A DNA stretch of 13,690 bases from positions 1-13,690 of the forward strand of contig NZ_CAKTYH010000046.1 in NCBI RefSeq assembly GCF_934632265.1, written 5' to 3'. Source of the DNA: an uncultured Senegalimassilia sp. GTDB taxonomy: Bacteria; Actinomycetota; Coriobacteriia; Coriobacteriales; Eggerthellaceae. The first letter of the stretch is position 1; each line of letters starts with the position of its first letter. The translations under genes were made by a program, and so were the position numbers. Positions 4,798 through 11,872 of the stretch are shown here, in pieces. A model generated the notes under the pieces. It ran no database searches, was not told the origin of the DNA, and saw only the letters and a program-made list of their open reading frames with translations.

Positions 4798-7674
4798 ATG
4801 GGTCAGGACTCCATTGTTATCAAGGGTGCGCGCGAGCATAATCTGAAAAACGTCGATGTAACCATCCCTCGTGACAAGCTGGTTGTAATCACCGGTTTAT
4901 CGGGCAGCGGCAAATCAAGCCTTGCGTTCGATACCATGTATGCCGAAGGGCAGCGTCGCTACGTTGAAAGCCTGTCGAGCTATGCGCGCATGTTCTTAGG
5001 GCAGATGAGCAAACCCGATCTTGATAGCATCGATGGTCTTTCCCCGGCGGTTTCGATCGATCAGAAAACAACGTCGCGAAACCCTCGTTCGACTGTGGGC
5101 ACCACCACTGAGATCTATGATTATCTTCGCTTGCTGTATGCGCGTGTCGGCGTACCCCATTGCCCGGAATGCGGTCGTGTCATCAAGAAGCAGACTACCG
5201 ATCAAGTGACCGATGATATCTTGGCCCTGGATCCCGGCGCGAAGGCCATTATCATGGCGCCGGTTGTTGCGGGGCGCAAAGGGGAGTTCACCAAGCTATT
5301 CGCCGACTTGACGCATGAAGGATTCAGCCGCGTTCGCATCGACGGTGAAATCGTGAAGCTTGATGGTCAGCCGCGTACGCTCAACAAGAAGATCAAGCAC
5401 TTTATCGAAGTGGTCGTCGATCGCGTGCAGCTTAAGGAGGCCGCAACCGGGCGTATCGCCGAAGCGGTGGAACTTGCGACGAAGCTGGCGGAAGGCCGCG
5501 TGCTCGTGCAGGTGCTCGGTCCCGACGGCAAGCCCCAGGGCGAAGCAGGCGGTTCCTCCAGCGGTGCAAAGGGTGGTTTGGGCGCTGGCGAGCATCTGTT
5601 TTCCCTGGCACTGGCTTGCCCCGAGCACGGTCACTCCATGGATGAGCTGCAGCCGCGCGATTTCAGTTTCAACGCGCCGTATGGCGCATGTCCTGACTGT
5701 TCCGGTATCGGCAGCAGGGAAGAGGTCGACGCCAGCTTGGTGATCCCCGACCCGTCGTTGACGCTATCGGAAGGGGCTATCGCACCGTTTAAAAGCGGGA
5801 ACTATTACCCTCAGGTCTTGAGGGCCGTTGCGTTGCATATGGGCTGCGACGAGAACACCCCGTGGGAGGATATGCCCAAGAAAGTGCAGAAGGCCTTGCT
5901 CGAAGGGTTGGGCGAGGAGAAGGTCAGGGTCGACTACACCACGGTCGATGGTCGCAACACCTACTGGTTCATCGAGTGGGAAGGCGCGCTTGCCGCCGTT
6001 ATGCGCAAATACCAAGAGGCGCAAAGCGATACGCAACGCGATAAGCTGCAAAGCTACTTCGCCGTCGTGCCGTGCCCAACGTGCGGAGGAAAGCGACTGA
6101 AGCCCGAGATCCTCGCGGTTACCGTGGGAGGCAAATCCATCCATGAGGTATGCGAGATGAGTGCTCTTGATTGCTACCGATTCTTCAGCGATCTGCATTT
6201 CGAGGGGCAGCAGGGTGCGATTGCGAACCCTATCGCAAAGGAAATCGTGGCGCGCTTGAAGTTCCTGGTCGATGTCGGCTTGGATTACCTCACCCTAGAA
6301 CGTGCCACTGCCACCCTTTCGGGTGGAGAAGCGCAGCGTATCCGCTTGGCCACGCAGATCGGCGCAGGTCTGATGGGCGTGCTCTATATCCTCGACGAGC
6401 CCTCTATCGGCTTGCATCAACGCGATAACGAGCGCCTTATCGGCACGCTTGAGCATTTGCGCGATCTTGGCAACACCGTCATCGTCGTCGAGCACGATGA
6501 GGATACCATCCGCGCTGCCGATTACGTGGTCGACATGGGTCCGGGCGCGGGCGAGCGCGGCGGCATTGTGGTCGCCGCTGGAACGCCTGAGGAGGTGGCG
6601 GCTACGGAGGGCTCGCTTACGGCCGATTATCTTTCCGGCAGCCGCGTGATCGCCGTGCCACAACAGCGCCGTAAACCCAAACGCGGTTGCCTCAAGCTCA
6701 CCGGTGCATCTGAGAACAACTTGAACAACGTCACGCTATCGGTTCCCTTCGGCACGCTCACCGTTGTCACGGGTGTTTCCGGAAGCGGCAAAAGCTCGCT
6801 GATCACCGATACGCTGGCACCTGCGCTGGCGAATCGCGTCAACCATGCGCATCGTCGAACGGGTTCGTATCGCAAGATCACCGGCGTTGAGAACATCGAC
6901 AAGGTGATCAACATCGACCAAAGCCCTATCGGCAGAACCCCTCGCAGCAATCCTGCAACCTATATCGGGCTGTGGGACGATATCCGAGCATTGTTCGCCA
7001 GCACGCAGGAAAGCAAGGCGCATGGATATGGCCCTGGTCGGTTCAGCTTCAACGTCAGCGGAGGTCGTTGCGAGGCGTGCAAGGGCGATGGCCAGATTAA
7101 AATCGAGATGCACTTCCTGCCTGATATCTACGTGCCATGCGAGGTGTGCGAGGGCAAACGGTACAATCGCGAAACCTTGCAAGTCACGTATCGTGGCAAA
7201 AACATCTCCGAGGTGCTCGACATGACGGTCGAGGATGCCTTGCTGTTCTTCGAGAACATCCCCGGAATCAAGCGTAAGCTGCAGACGCTGTACGATGTGG
7301 GGCTCGGGTATATCCGATTGGGGCAACCGGCAACCACGCTGTCGGGCGGCGAAGCGCAACGCGTGAAGCTGGCAAGCGAGCTGCATCGCCGACAGACGGG
7401 CAAAACGTTCTACATATTGGACGAACCTACCACTGGGTTGCATTTCGAGGACGTGCGCCAGTTATTGGTGGTTTTGCAGCGTCTGGTGGATGCGGGCAAC
7501 ACGGTGCTCGTCATCGAGCATAACCTCGATGTCATCAAAAGCGCCGACCACATCGTCGATCTGGGGCCGGAGGGCGGCGCGCGCGGCGGCACCGTGGTGG
7601 CCGAGGGAACCCCTGAGCACGTAGCTACTGTGAAGGAGAGCTACACGGGTCGATTCCTTGCTCGCATGTTGTAA
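4798..7674 (+). CDS. uvrA: Excinuclease ABC subunit A (UvrA)
   Basis: UvrA is the damage-recognition ATPase of nucleotide excision repair; it forms a dimer and loads UvrB onto damaged DNA. The 958-residue protein has both ABC modules. Module 1: Walker A GLSGSGKS (33-40), signature LSGGEAQR (507-514), Walker [13 protein letters not shown]. Module 2: Walker A GVSGSGKS (659-666), signature LSGGEAQR (848-855), Walker [13 protein letters not shown]. Zinc sites: CPECG in the UvrB-binding region, Cys274/His277 with Cys298/Cys301 (E. coli has four Cys there), and the canonical C758-x2-C761...C781-x2-C784. A Gly/Ser-rich insertion lies at about residues 244-264, just before the His-containing zinc site. 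ATG 4798 is preceded by AAAGG and a promoter with an SOS box. The gene is monocistronic: two hairpins follow it. Confidence 0.98.
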   Translation: MGQDSIVIKGAREHNLKNVDVTIPRDKLVVITGLSGSGKSSLAFDTMYAEGQRRYVESLSSYARMFLGQMSKPDLDSIDGLSPAVSIDQKTTSRNPRSTVGTTTEIYDYLRLLYARVGVPHCPECGRVIKKQTTDQVTDDILALDPGAKAIIMAPVVAGRKGEFTKLFADLTHEGFSRVRIDGEIVKLDGQPRTLNKKIKHFIEVVVDRVQLKEAATGRIAEAVELATKLAEGRVLVQVLGPDGKPQGEAGGSSSGAKGGLGAGEHLFSLALACPEHGHSMDELQPRDFSFNAPYGACPDCSGIGSREEVDASLVIPDPSLTLSEGAIAPFKSGNYYPQVLRAVALHMGCDENTPWEDMPKKVQKALLEGLGEEKVRVDYTTVDGRNTYWFIEWEGALAAVMRKYQEAQSDTQRDKLQSYFAVVPCPTCGGKRLKPEILAVTVGGKSIHEVCEMSALDCYRFFSDLHFEGQQGAIANPIAKEIVARLKFLVDVGLDYLTLERATATLSGGEAQRIRLATQIGAGLMGVLYILDEPSIGLHQRDNERLIGTLEHLRDLGNTVIVVEHDEDTIRAADYVVDMGPGAGERGGIVVAAGTPEEVAATEGSLTADYLSGSRVIAVPQQRRKPKRGCLKLTGASENNLNNVTLSVPFGTLTVVTGVSGSGKSSLITDTLAPALANRVNHAHRRTGSYRKITGVENIDKVINIDQSPIGRTPRSNPATYIGLWDDIRALFASTQESKAHGYGPGRFSFNVSGGRCEACKGDGQIKIEMHFLPDIYVPCEVCEGKRYNRETLQVTYRGKNISEVLDMTVEDALLFFENIPGIKRKLQTLYDVGLGYIRLGQPATTLSGGEAQRVKLASELHRRQTGKTFYILDEPTTGLHFEDVRQLLVVLQRLVDAGNTVLVIEHNLDVIKSADHIVDLGPEGGARGGTVVAEGTPEHVATVKESYTGRFLARML

Positions 7675-7695
7675 AATAACAGCTCGTTACATTGC

Positions 7696-7724
7696 GACGC
7701 CTGCCGTTTTCGGTGGGCGTCTTT
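7696..7724 (+). terminator. Terminator hairpin after uvrA
   Basis: GACGCCTGCC (7696-7705), loop GTTTTC, GGTGGGCGTC (7712-7721): ten continuous pairs, two of them G-T, followed by only TTT. It begins 21 bp after the uvrA stop and is probably the main end of the uvrA transcript. Confidence 0.7.
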
Positions 7725-7738
7725 GACGCTTGCAAGCA

Positions 7739-7771
7739 AAACCCGTCTCCGCGCAAGAGGCGGGTTTCTTA
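7739..7771. terminator. Second hairpin terminator downstream of uvrA
   Basis: AAACCCGTCTC (7739-7749), 7-nt loop, GAGGCGGGTTT (7757-7767): an 11-bp stem with one G-T pair, then CTTATT. The A-run before and T-run after make it usable from either strand. It stands directly before the ribosome-binding site of the next gene, so that gene needs its own promoter or readthrough. Confidence 0.65.
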
Positions 7772-7791
7772 TTCGGAAGGGAGCGGTAAAG

Positions 7792-9345
7792 GTGCATCAG
7801 GGAACGGCTTTGCAAGGCGGGCACATGATGCGCGGTATCGTCTGCGCATTGGCTGGTTCCGTTTGCTGGGGCTTTTCGGGCACGTGCGCACAGCTGCTCA
7901 TGGGCGATTACGGCGCGTCGGCCTATTGGATCACCTGTGCGCGCATGCTGATCTCCGCGGTGTTCTTCCTCGGCGTCGTGTTCGTGAAGGACTGGCGCTC
8001 CGTCGGCGCGCTTCTGCGCGATTGGCGCTCCATGGTCAGCATCGCGGCGTTCTCGATATTCGGTATCGCGTTATGCCAGGTGAGCTATTTCAGCGTCATC
8101 CATCACACAAGCGCTGGTGTGGGAACCACTCTCGAACAGCTGGGCCTGGTGCTCATCATGTTGTGGACGTGCCTGCGTAAGCGTCGTCTTCCCAATGTTC
8201 GCGAGGTGCTGGGGCTCGTCTTTGCTATGGCAGGGCTCATCCTGATCGCCACGCAAGGAGACATTTCCCGACTTGCGTTGTCTCAGCAGGGTTGCTTTTG
8301 GGGCATGGTTTCGGCTGTGGCGTTGGCTTTGTACACGCTCATGCCCGTCAAGGTGCTTGCCAAGTGGGGCTCGATGATGGTCACGGGATTCGCCATGCTG
8401 TTCGGAGGCACGGTGCTCACGCCCGTGGTACAGCCTTGGGCTGTGCCCGTTGAACTCACGCCAGAATTCCTCATCATCTTCGCCGCCGTTATCGTGGTAG
8501 GCACCTGCGCTGCATACATGCTATATCTACAGGGAATCAACGATTGCGGTCCCGTTAAAGCCGGCCTTCTGTGCGCTGCCGAGCCGGTCTCGGCCATGGT
8601 GCTATCCGTGGCATGGCTGCATAGCTCGGTCAGCAGCTGGGATATCGCCGGGTGCGCATGCATCCTTGTCATGATCGTCATGGTCACCGAGTTCGAGCCG
8701 AAACGGGAAGGTGCAGGTGCGCAGCTTGAAGTCGCGGGCGTGGAGGCGTCGCCGCTTCCTCAAGATCCGCCGGTCTTCGCCGGGCGTGCTTCGGTGCTGG
8801 GATATTACAGCAGCCGACCTGCGACCATGGCCGACGTCGATCGCGTGGAGGCTCTGCTCGATGAAGGACACCGGGCTTTTGCCGAATTGGGCATCGATGA
8901 GGGCAAATACAAGAAATACCCGTCATCGCGCCGTTTGGCGCGCAGCATCAAAAACGGCTCCACCTACGTGGTGGAGAACGCTGATGGTCAGATGATCGCC
9001 GTATTCGCCGTATCATTCGCTGCTGATAAGAATTATCAGCGCGGCATCAAGGGCGAATGGATCACCGATACCGCCGCTTCGCCGCAGCAATATGCCGAGT
9101 TGCATTGGGTCGTCGTCGATAAACCGGTGCGAAGGCGCGGTGTGGGATCGTTCATCATCGATACCGCATGCCGCATCGCTCGAGAAGGCGGACGTGTCAG
9201 CGTGCGCGCCGATATCTATCCGGAGAACGAGCCGATGCGCTGGCTGCTGGAAACACGCGGTTTCACGTATTGCGGGACCATCCAGGTGCGTGATACGTTC
9301 GGGCGGGAAAAGACGCGCTCCGCCTACGAGCTGCGTCTTAAGTAG
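7792..9345 (+). CDS. EamA-family (DMT) transporter fused to a GNAT acetyltransferase domain
   Basis: A 517-residue fusion. Residues 13 to about 300 are hydrophobic and read as a ten-helix drug/metabolite transporter with two EamA halves: the first begins GIVCALAGSVCWGFSGTCAQ, and the second, after ATQGDISRLALSQQ, begins GCFWGMVSAVALALY and ends in the typical CAAEPVSAMVLS...AGCACILVMIV. A charged, Pro-rich linker (about 300-337) leads into a GNAT domain (338-517) with acetyl-CoA-binding motif RRRGVG (447-452) and the motif-B segment YPENEPMRWLLETRGF. The second domain would acetylate an amine in the cytoplasm; the transported or modified compound is unknown. GTG 7792 is chosen for the strong GGAAGGGAG 8 nt upstream. 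ATG 7825, next to the first helix, is the alternative. The GNAT domain is colinear with the next gene, and the single frame runs unbroken through the linker. Confidence 0.85.
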   Translation: MHQGTALQGGHMMRGIVCALAGSVCWGFSGTCAQLLMGDYGASAYWITCARMLISAVFFLGVVFVKDWRSVGALLRDWRSMVSIAAFSIFGIALCQVSYFSVIHHTSAGVGTTLEQLGLVLIMLWTCLRKRRLPNVREVLGLVFAMAGLILIATQGDISRLALSQQGCFWGMVSAVALALYTLMPVKVLAKWGSMMVTGFAMLFGGTVLTPVVQPWAVPVELTPEFLIIFAAVIVVGTCAAYMLYLQGINDCGPVKAGLLCAAEPVSAMVLSVAWLHSSVSSWDIAGCACILVMIVMVTEFEPKREGAGAQLEVAGVEASPLPQDPPVFAGRASVLGYYSSRPATMADVDRVEALLDEGHRAFAELGIDEGKYKKYPSSRRLARSIKNGSTYVVENADGQMIAVFAVSFAADKNYQRGIKGEWITDTAASPQQYAELHWVVVDKPVRRRGVGSFIIDTACRIAREGGRVSVRADIYPENEPMRWLLETRGFTYCGTIQVRDTFGREKTRSAYELRLK

Positions 9346-9390
9346 GGCAAAAGATGGCAGTCAAGCGCTTTGGGCTGGCGCTGTTTTGCC
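9346..9390 (+). terminator. Hairpin after the transporter-GNAT gene
   Basis: GGCAAAA (9346-9352) can pair with TTTTGCC (9384-9390), with an inner stem AGCGC (9364-9368)/GCGCT (9378-9382). It starts right at the stop codon. The 3' arm contains the T-run but no long T-tract follows, so it is a weak or structural terminator at best. Confidence 0.35.
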
Positions 9391-9519
9391 GGCAACCTTG
9401 ATTACCTTGCGGATTTCGGGTTGCCAACCGTTTGCAGACGTTTACCATTGCTGAGGGTGTTCGCGCCATCTATGTGAGAAGGGGTAGAGCCGCGTCGACG
9501 GCTGGAAGTGAGGATATCC

Positions 9520-10053
9520 ATGACATTGCAGTTTCGCATTGCCGACCATGGCGACTTCGATGGCATTTGGGCCGTGCTCATGGACGGCAAGGCCGCTCTA
9601 GGCAGTCTTGGCATCGACCAATGGCAAGGCGCGTATCCTACGCAGCAGATTGTGCGCGATGATATCGACGCCGGCCACTCCTACGTGCTTGAAGAGGATG
9701 GGGCGGTGGTGGCTACCACGGTCATCGGCTTTACCGGCGAACCGGTTTACGATTCCATCGAGGGGTCGTGGCTCACTTCGTCAGACTCGCGCGATCCGCG
9801 CTATGCCGTGCTGCATCGCGTTGCCGTCGCCCAGGGTCATGGCGGTAAGGGCCTTGGTCGCAGCTTGCTGCAATCTGCCGAGCCGGTTGCCCGCGAGCGC
9901 GGCTGCGAGAGCCTGCGCATCGAAACCCATCCTGGTAACATCCCCATGCTCAAGCTGATCGAGCGATGCGGCTTCAGCCGTTGCGGGATCGTGCATATCA
10001 GCCATGCAGAAGGCGCTTCCACCGACCGCGTCGCGTTCGAGAAGTTACTTTAA
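9520..10053 (+). CDS. GNAT family N-acetyltransferase
   Basis: A 177-residue single-domain GNAT that would transfer acetyl from acetyl-CoA to an unknown amine in the cytoplasm. Seen: N-terminal FRIADHGDFDGIWAVL, the GIDQWQGAYPT segment common in one GNAT subgroup, core strand AVLHRVAV, acetyl-CoA loop Q-G-H-G-G-K-G-L-G in motif A, and the motif-B stretch THPGNIPMLKLIERCGF. Its order of segments (GID..., YP, EGSW/GEW-(L/I)T, LHRVAV/LHWVVV, GN/EN-x-PM-x-x-L) parallels the C-terminal domain of the gene before it, so the two are probably tandem paralogs. ATG 9520 follows a GAGGA with 5-nt spacing; a GTG at 9508 would add MRIS. It lies 174 bp after its neighbour, with only a weak promoter candidate (TTGCTG 9448, TATGTG 9471, 17 bp apart). 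Confidence 0.9.
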   Translation: MTLQFRIADHGDFDGIWAVLMDGKAALGSLGIDQWQGAYPTQQIVRDDIDAGHSYVLEEDGAVVATTVIGFTGEPVYDSIEGSWLTSSDSRDPRYAVLHRVAVAQGHGGKGLGRSLLQSAEPVARERGCESLRIETHPGNIPMLKLIERCGFSRCGIVHISHAEGASTDRVAFEKLL

Positions 10054-10083
10054 CGCAGGCTTTTCTGTAAACTCTGCGCGTGT

Positions 10084-10100
10084 GCCCGCGGGGTACGGGC
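10084..10100 (+). terminator. Small GC hairpin between the GNAT gene and the serine-rich gene
   Basis: GCCCG (10084-10088) pairs with CGGGC (10096-10100) over a 7-nt loop, followed by GGTTTGCGGG with no T-tract. An alternative pairing CCCGC/GCGGG (10085-10089 with 10106-10110) is possible. It may end or attenuate the GNAT transcript; the evidence is weak. Confidence 0.3.
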
Positions 10101-10118
10101 GGTTTGCGGGCCATTCAC

Positions 10119-10124
10119 TATACT
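10119..10124 (+). promoter_or_regulatory. -10 element for a leaderless transcript
   Basis: TATACT ends 7 bp before the ATG at 10132, so transcription would start at or within a base or two of the start codon. There is no Shine-Dalgarno sequence before this ATG and no good -35 at 16-18 bp. This is the usual layout of leaderless genes in actinobacteria. Confidence 0.55.
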
Positions 10125-10131
10125 TGAACCT

Positions 10132-11226
10132 ATGTCTAACGGAACTCGTGAAAAACAAGCGCTCGGCGTATTCCTCATCCTGATCGTGCTCAGCACGTTC
10201 GGGATTGCCTGGTATATGGTCGCCGGTCATTCGTGGAACGTTGCCGCATCCTCCATCGATGAGAAGGTGGGCCAGATGGAAGGGTACACCTCCATCGTGT
10301 ATGCGGGTACGCTTCCCGTGCAGGCTGATGCGAAGACGCTTGATTCCCAAAACGGATCCGATACGCAGCTCGACGATGGGCAGGATGCCGCAGACATCGC
10401 CGAGCAGGGCGACGAGAGCGCCTCGGGTTCCGGGAGCGCCTCGGATTCGTCTGGTTCCTCGGATACGGCTGCATCCAGTGCATCGTCTTCCGGCGCTGGT
10501 AGCGCTTCGTCGTCTGCAGATGAGAGCGCATCGGAAGGCGGCGCTTCCTCAAGCACCGGCTCTAACTCCACTTCCAGCAAATTCAGCTCTTCGAAGTCTT
10601 CGTCGGGCTCTTCCAAGTCCGCCGATGGCGTAGCTGGCCAAACGCATAACGACGAGGCATCGGGGTTGACGTCCGATGTCGGCAGCGTTGCAGCTCCTGT
10701 TCCCGATGATTCCCAAAGCGATGATGCCTCGTCTGACCGTGCTTCGGAAAGCACCACCGTGCTGAAGGCCGCTACCGTGCGCGGCGGCATGGATGTCGCC
10801 AAGGCACAGCCGGACACGCCCGAGGAAGTTCAGACCAACTATGAGGAGAAGGGTGCCACGGTCTTGGTGCTCGATACCGCGGACCCGTCGCAATACGGCG
10901 AGGGCGTTATCCTCAAGCGCGGAACGAAGCGTATCGGCGTGTTTTCCGTCGATGTGCCGTTGTCTGAAAAAGCGGCTGAAGCCCGCATCAAATACTTCCG
11001 CGAATGCAAGGTCGATCTTATCGTGTGCATCTCCTCCGTTCGCACCTATGTGCGCAACCTTCAAGGCGCCGATATCGTGATCACGCTCCAGGATGAAGAG
11101 GTCTCCACGATGGGCGGCAATTCCAACGGGTCGTTCTTCGTGAACGCGCCTCATGTGGACAGCGTTGGGGCTATTTTGGTGTCTCCGAGCAACGTGGTGT
11201 CCGCCAAGGTCATTGAAAGCCTGTAA
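10132..11226 (+). CDS. Membrane-anchored protein with serine-rich segment, unknown function
   Basis: The 364-residue product is not assigned to a named family. Residues 11-32 (GVFLILIVLSTFGIAWYMVAG) form one membrane helix after a short charged N-terminus, so the rest probably lies outside the membrane. Residues 51-72 (YTSIVYAGTLPVQ...) look like folded protein. Residues about 90-165 are a low-complexity Ser/Ala/Gly/Asp stretch, and 166-230 are acidic and flexible. Residues 231-364 look globular, with alternating strands and helices: ATVLVLDT, RIGVFSVDV, a helix EKAAEARIKYF, VDLIVCISS, ADIVITLQD, VGAILVSPSNV. This order loosely recalls the 5'-nucleotidase/metallophosphoesterase fold, but the expected His ligands are absent, so I infer at most a degenerate, non-catalytic relative. 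Start: ATG 10132 in a leaderless context. It follows the GNAT gene by 78 bp. Confidence 0.75.
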   Translation: MSNGTREKQALGVFLILIVLSTFGIAWYMVAGHSWNVAASSIDEKVGQMEGYTSIVYAGTLPVQADAKTLDSQNGSDTQLDDGQDAADIAEQGDESASGSGSASDSSGSSDTAASSASSSGAGSASSSADESASEGGASSSTGSNSTSSKFSSSKSSSGSSKSADGVAGQTHNDEASGLTSDVGSVAAPVPDDSQSDDASSDRASESTTVLKAATVRGGMDVAKAQPDTPEEVQTNYEEKGATVLVLDTADPSQYGEGVILKRGTKRIGVFSVDVPLSEKAAEARIKYFRECKVDLIVCISSVRTYVRNLQGADIVITLQDEEVSTMGGNSNGSFFVNAPHVDSVGAILVSPSNVVSAKVIESL

Positions 11227-11245
11227 CCGACGGTTTCTTGTTGCT

Positions 11246-11272
11246 GCGCCTGCTTTTCGTTGGGCGTCGTTT
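11246..11272 (+). terminator. Weak terminator-like hairpin after the serine-rich gene
   Basis: GCGCCTG (11246-11252) can pair with TTGGGCGT (within 11260-11267), using several G-T pairs, over a T-rich loop, followed by CGTTTCG. It resembles the hairpin after uvrA (GACGCCTGCC...GGTGGGCGTC). It is weaker and lacks a proper T-tract. Confidence 0.35.
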
Positions 11273-11477
11273 CGCTGTCCCTCAACATCATTCGAGCGTT
11301 TCTCCTTGTTGCATGCTGCCTGGTGGTGATGCGTGCCGGGGCGGTCCTAGACTCTTCCTTGTATGCCATCGAGTGTATTCTCGACTCGGAATATGCAGTT
11401 TCAACATGCCACGAAGCAGGATTTCCGTCCGCTAAGGATTCGTTGTCGACGCAAAGTTTCTGCAAGGCTGCGAGTGG

Positions 11478-11491
11478 TTGATTTGAATCGA
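11478..11491. promoter_or_regulatory. FNR/CRP-family-like site (tentative)
   Basis: TTGAT-TTGA-ATCGA matches the FNR consensus TTGAT-N4-ATCAA at 9 of 10 positions. FNR-type regulators often control anaerobic formate dehydrogenases. The site lies about 380 bp before the start codon, and a match this good can occur by chance once in a window of this size, so it is only tentative. Confidence 0.25.
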
Positions 11492-11630
11492 TTTCCAAAT
11501 AAGTAAACACATAATAAGAACTGTCCGAAAACCTATCTATAGTCCGACATTGCATATAGGATTAGAAATACGCTAGAAACATAACAATGGGTCGAAACTA
11601 GACAAACATACTGAATAGTCCAGTAATTTG

Positions 11631-11647
11631 TAACCCTTTAGGGGTTA
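11631..11647. repeat. Inverted repeat in the fdh upstream region
   Basis: TAACCC-TTTAG-GGGTTA: a 6-bp perfect inverted repeat with a 5-nt loop. It has no T-tract after it, so an operator or leader hairpin is more likely than a terminator. Confidence 0.45.
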
Positions 11648-11672
11648 TTCGTTCCAAATGCGTGTAAATGTG

Positions 11673-11692
11673 CACCATTTGTCTGAATGGTG
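11673..11692. repeat. Inverted repeat CACCATT-N6-AATGGTG, possible operator
   Basis: Two perfect 7-bp half-sites separated by TGTCTG, with a 13-bp centre-to-centre spacing that suits a dimeric regulator. It lies about 180 bp before the formate dehydrogenase start. The regulator is unknown. Confidence 0.45.
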
Positions 11693-11872
11693 TCAGTTTC
11701 GTATCAAATTATGCATTAGCATGGGTGAGTATTCGCATGCGCACGATGCGGATATGCGATGCGCCGCCCCGGCGCCTTCTCCCCGCAGCCTCCAATCGGC
11801 AAGAGGGCACGGTGGGCGGTTTCGCATCGGTTTTCAGACGAGTGCAAGACGAGTAGGAAAGGAGTGAGGGGC

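Larger units (their letters stand above)
11271..11872. other. Non-coding upstream region of the formate dehydrogenase gene
   Basis: About 600 bp with no supported gene on either strand. From about 11480 to 11710 the DNA is clearly more AT-rich than the flanking genes and carries inverted repeats at 11631-11647 and 11673-11692 and a FNR-like sequence at 11478-11491. ATAGTCC occurs at 11539-11545 and 11615-11621. Closer to the gene, GCGCCG-CCC-CGGCGC (11761-11775) could form a GC-rich leader hairpin. I see no promoter with both boxes convincing. A long regulated leader is the most likely reading. Confidence 0.55.

Noticed and set aside
7723..7791. Upstream TTG start for the transporter-GNAT gene
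   Set aside because: It would place the first 23 codons across a terminator hairpin (7739-7767) and has no ribosome-binding site; GTG 7792 has GGAAGGGAG at 8 nt.
11370..11388. Inverted repeat CGAGT-N9-ACTCG
   Set aside because: Short 5-bp arms with a long loop, expected by chance; no T-tract or promoter next to it.
11238..11481. Small open frames after the serine-rich gene
   Set aside because: No ribosome-binding site, odd Cys/Arg-rich composition and no domain; treated as non-coding.
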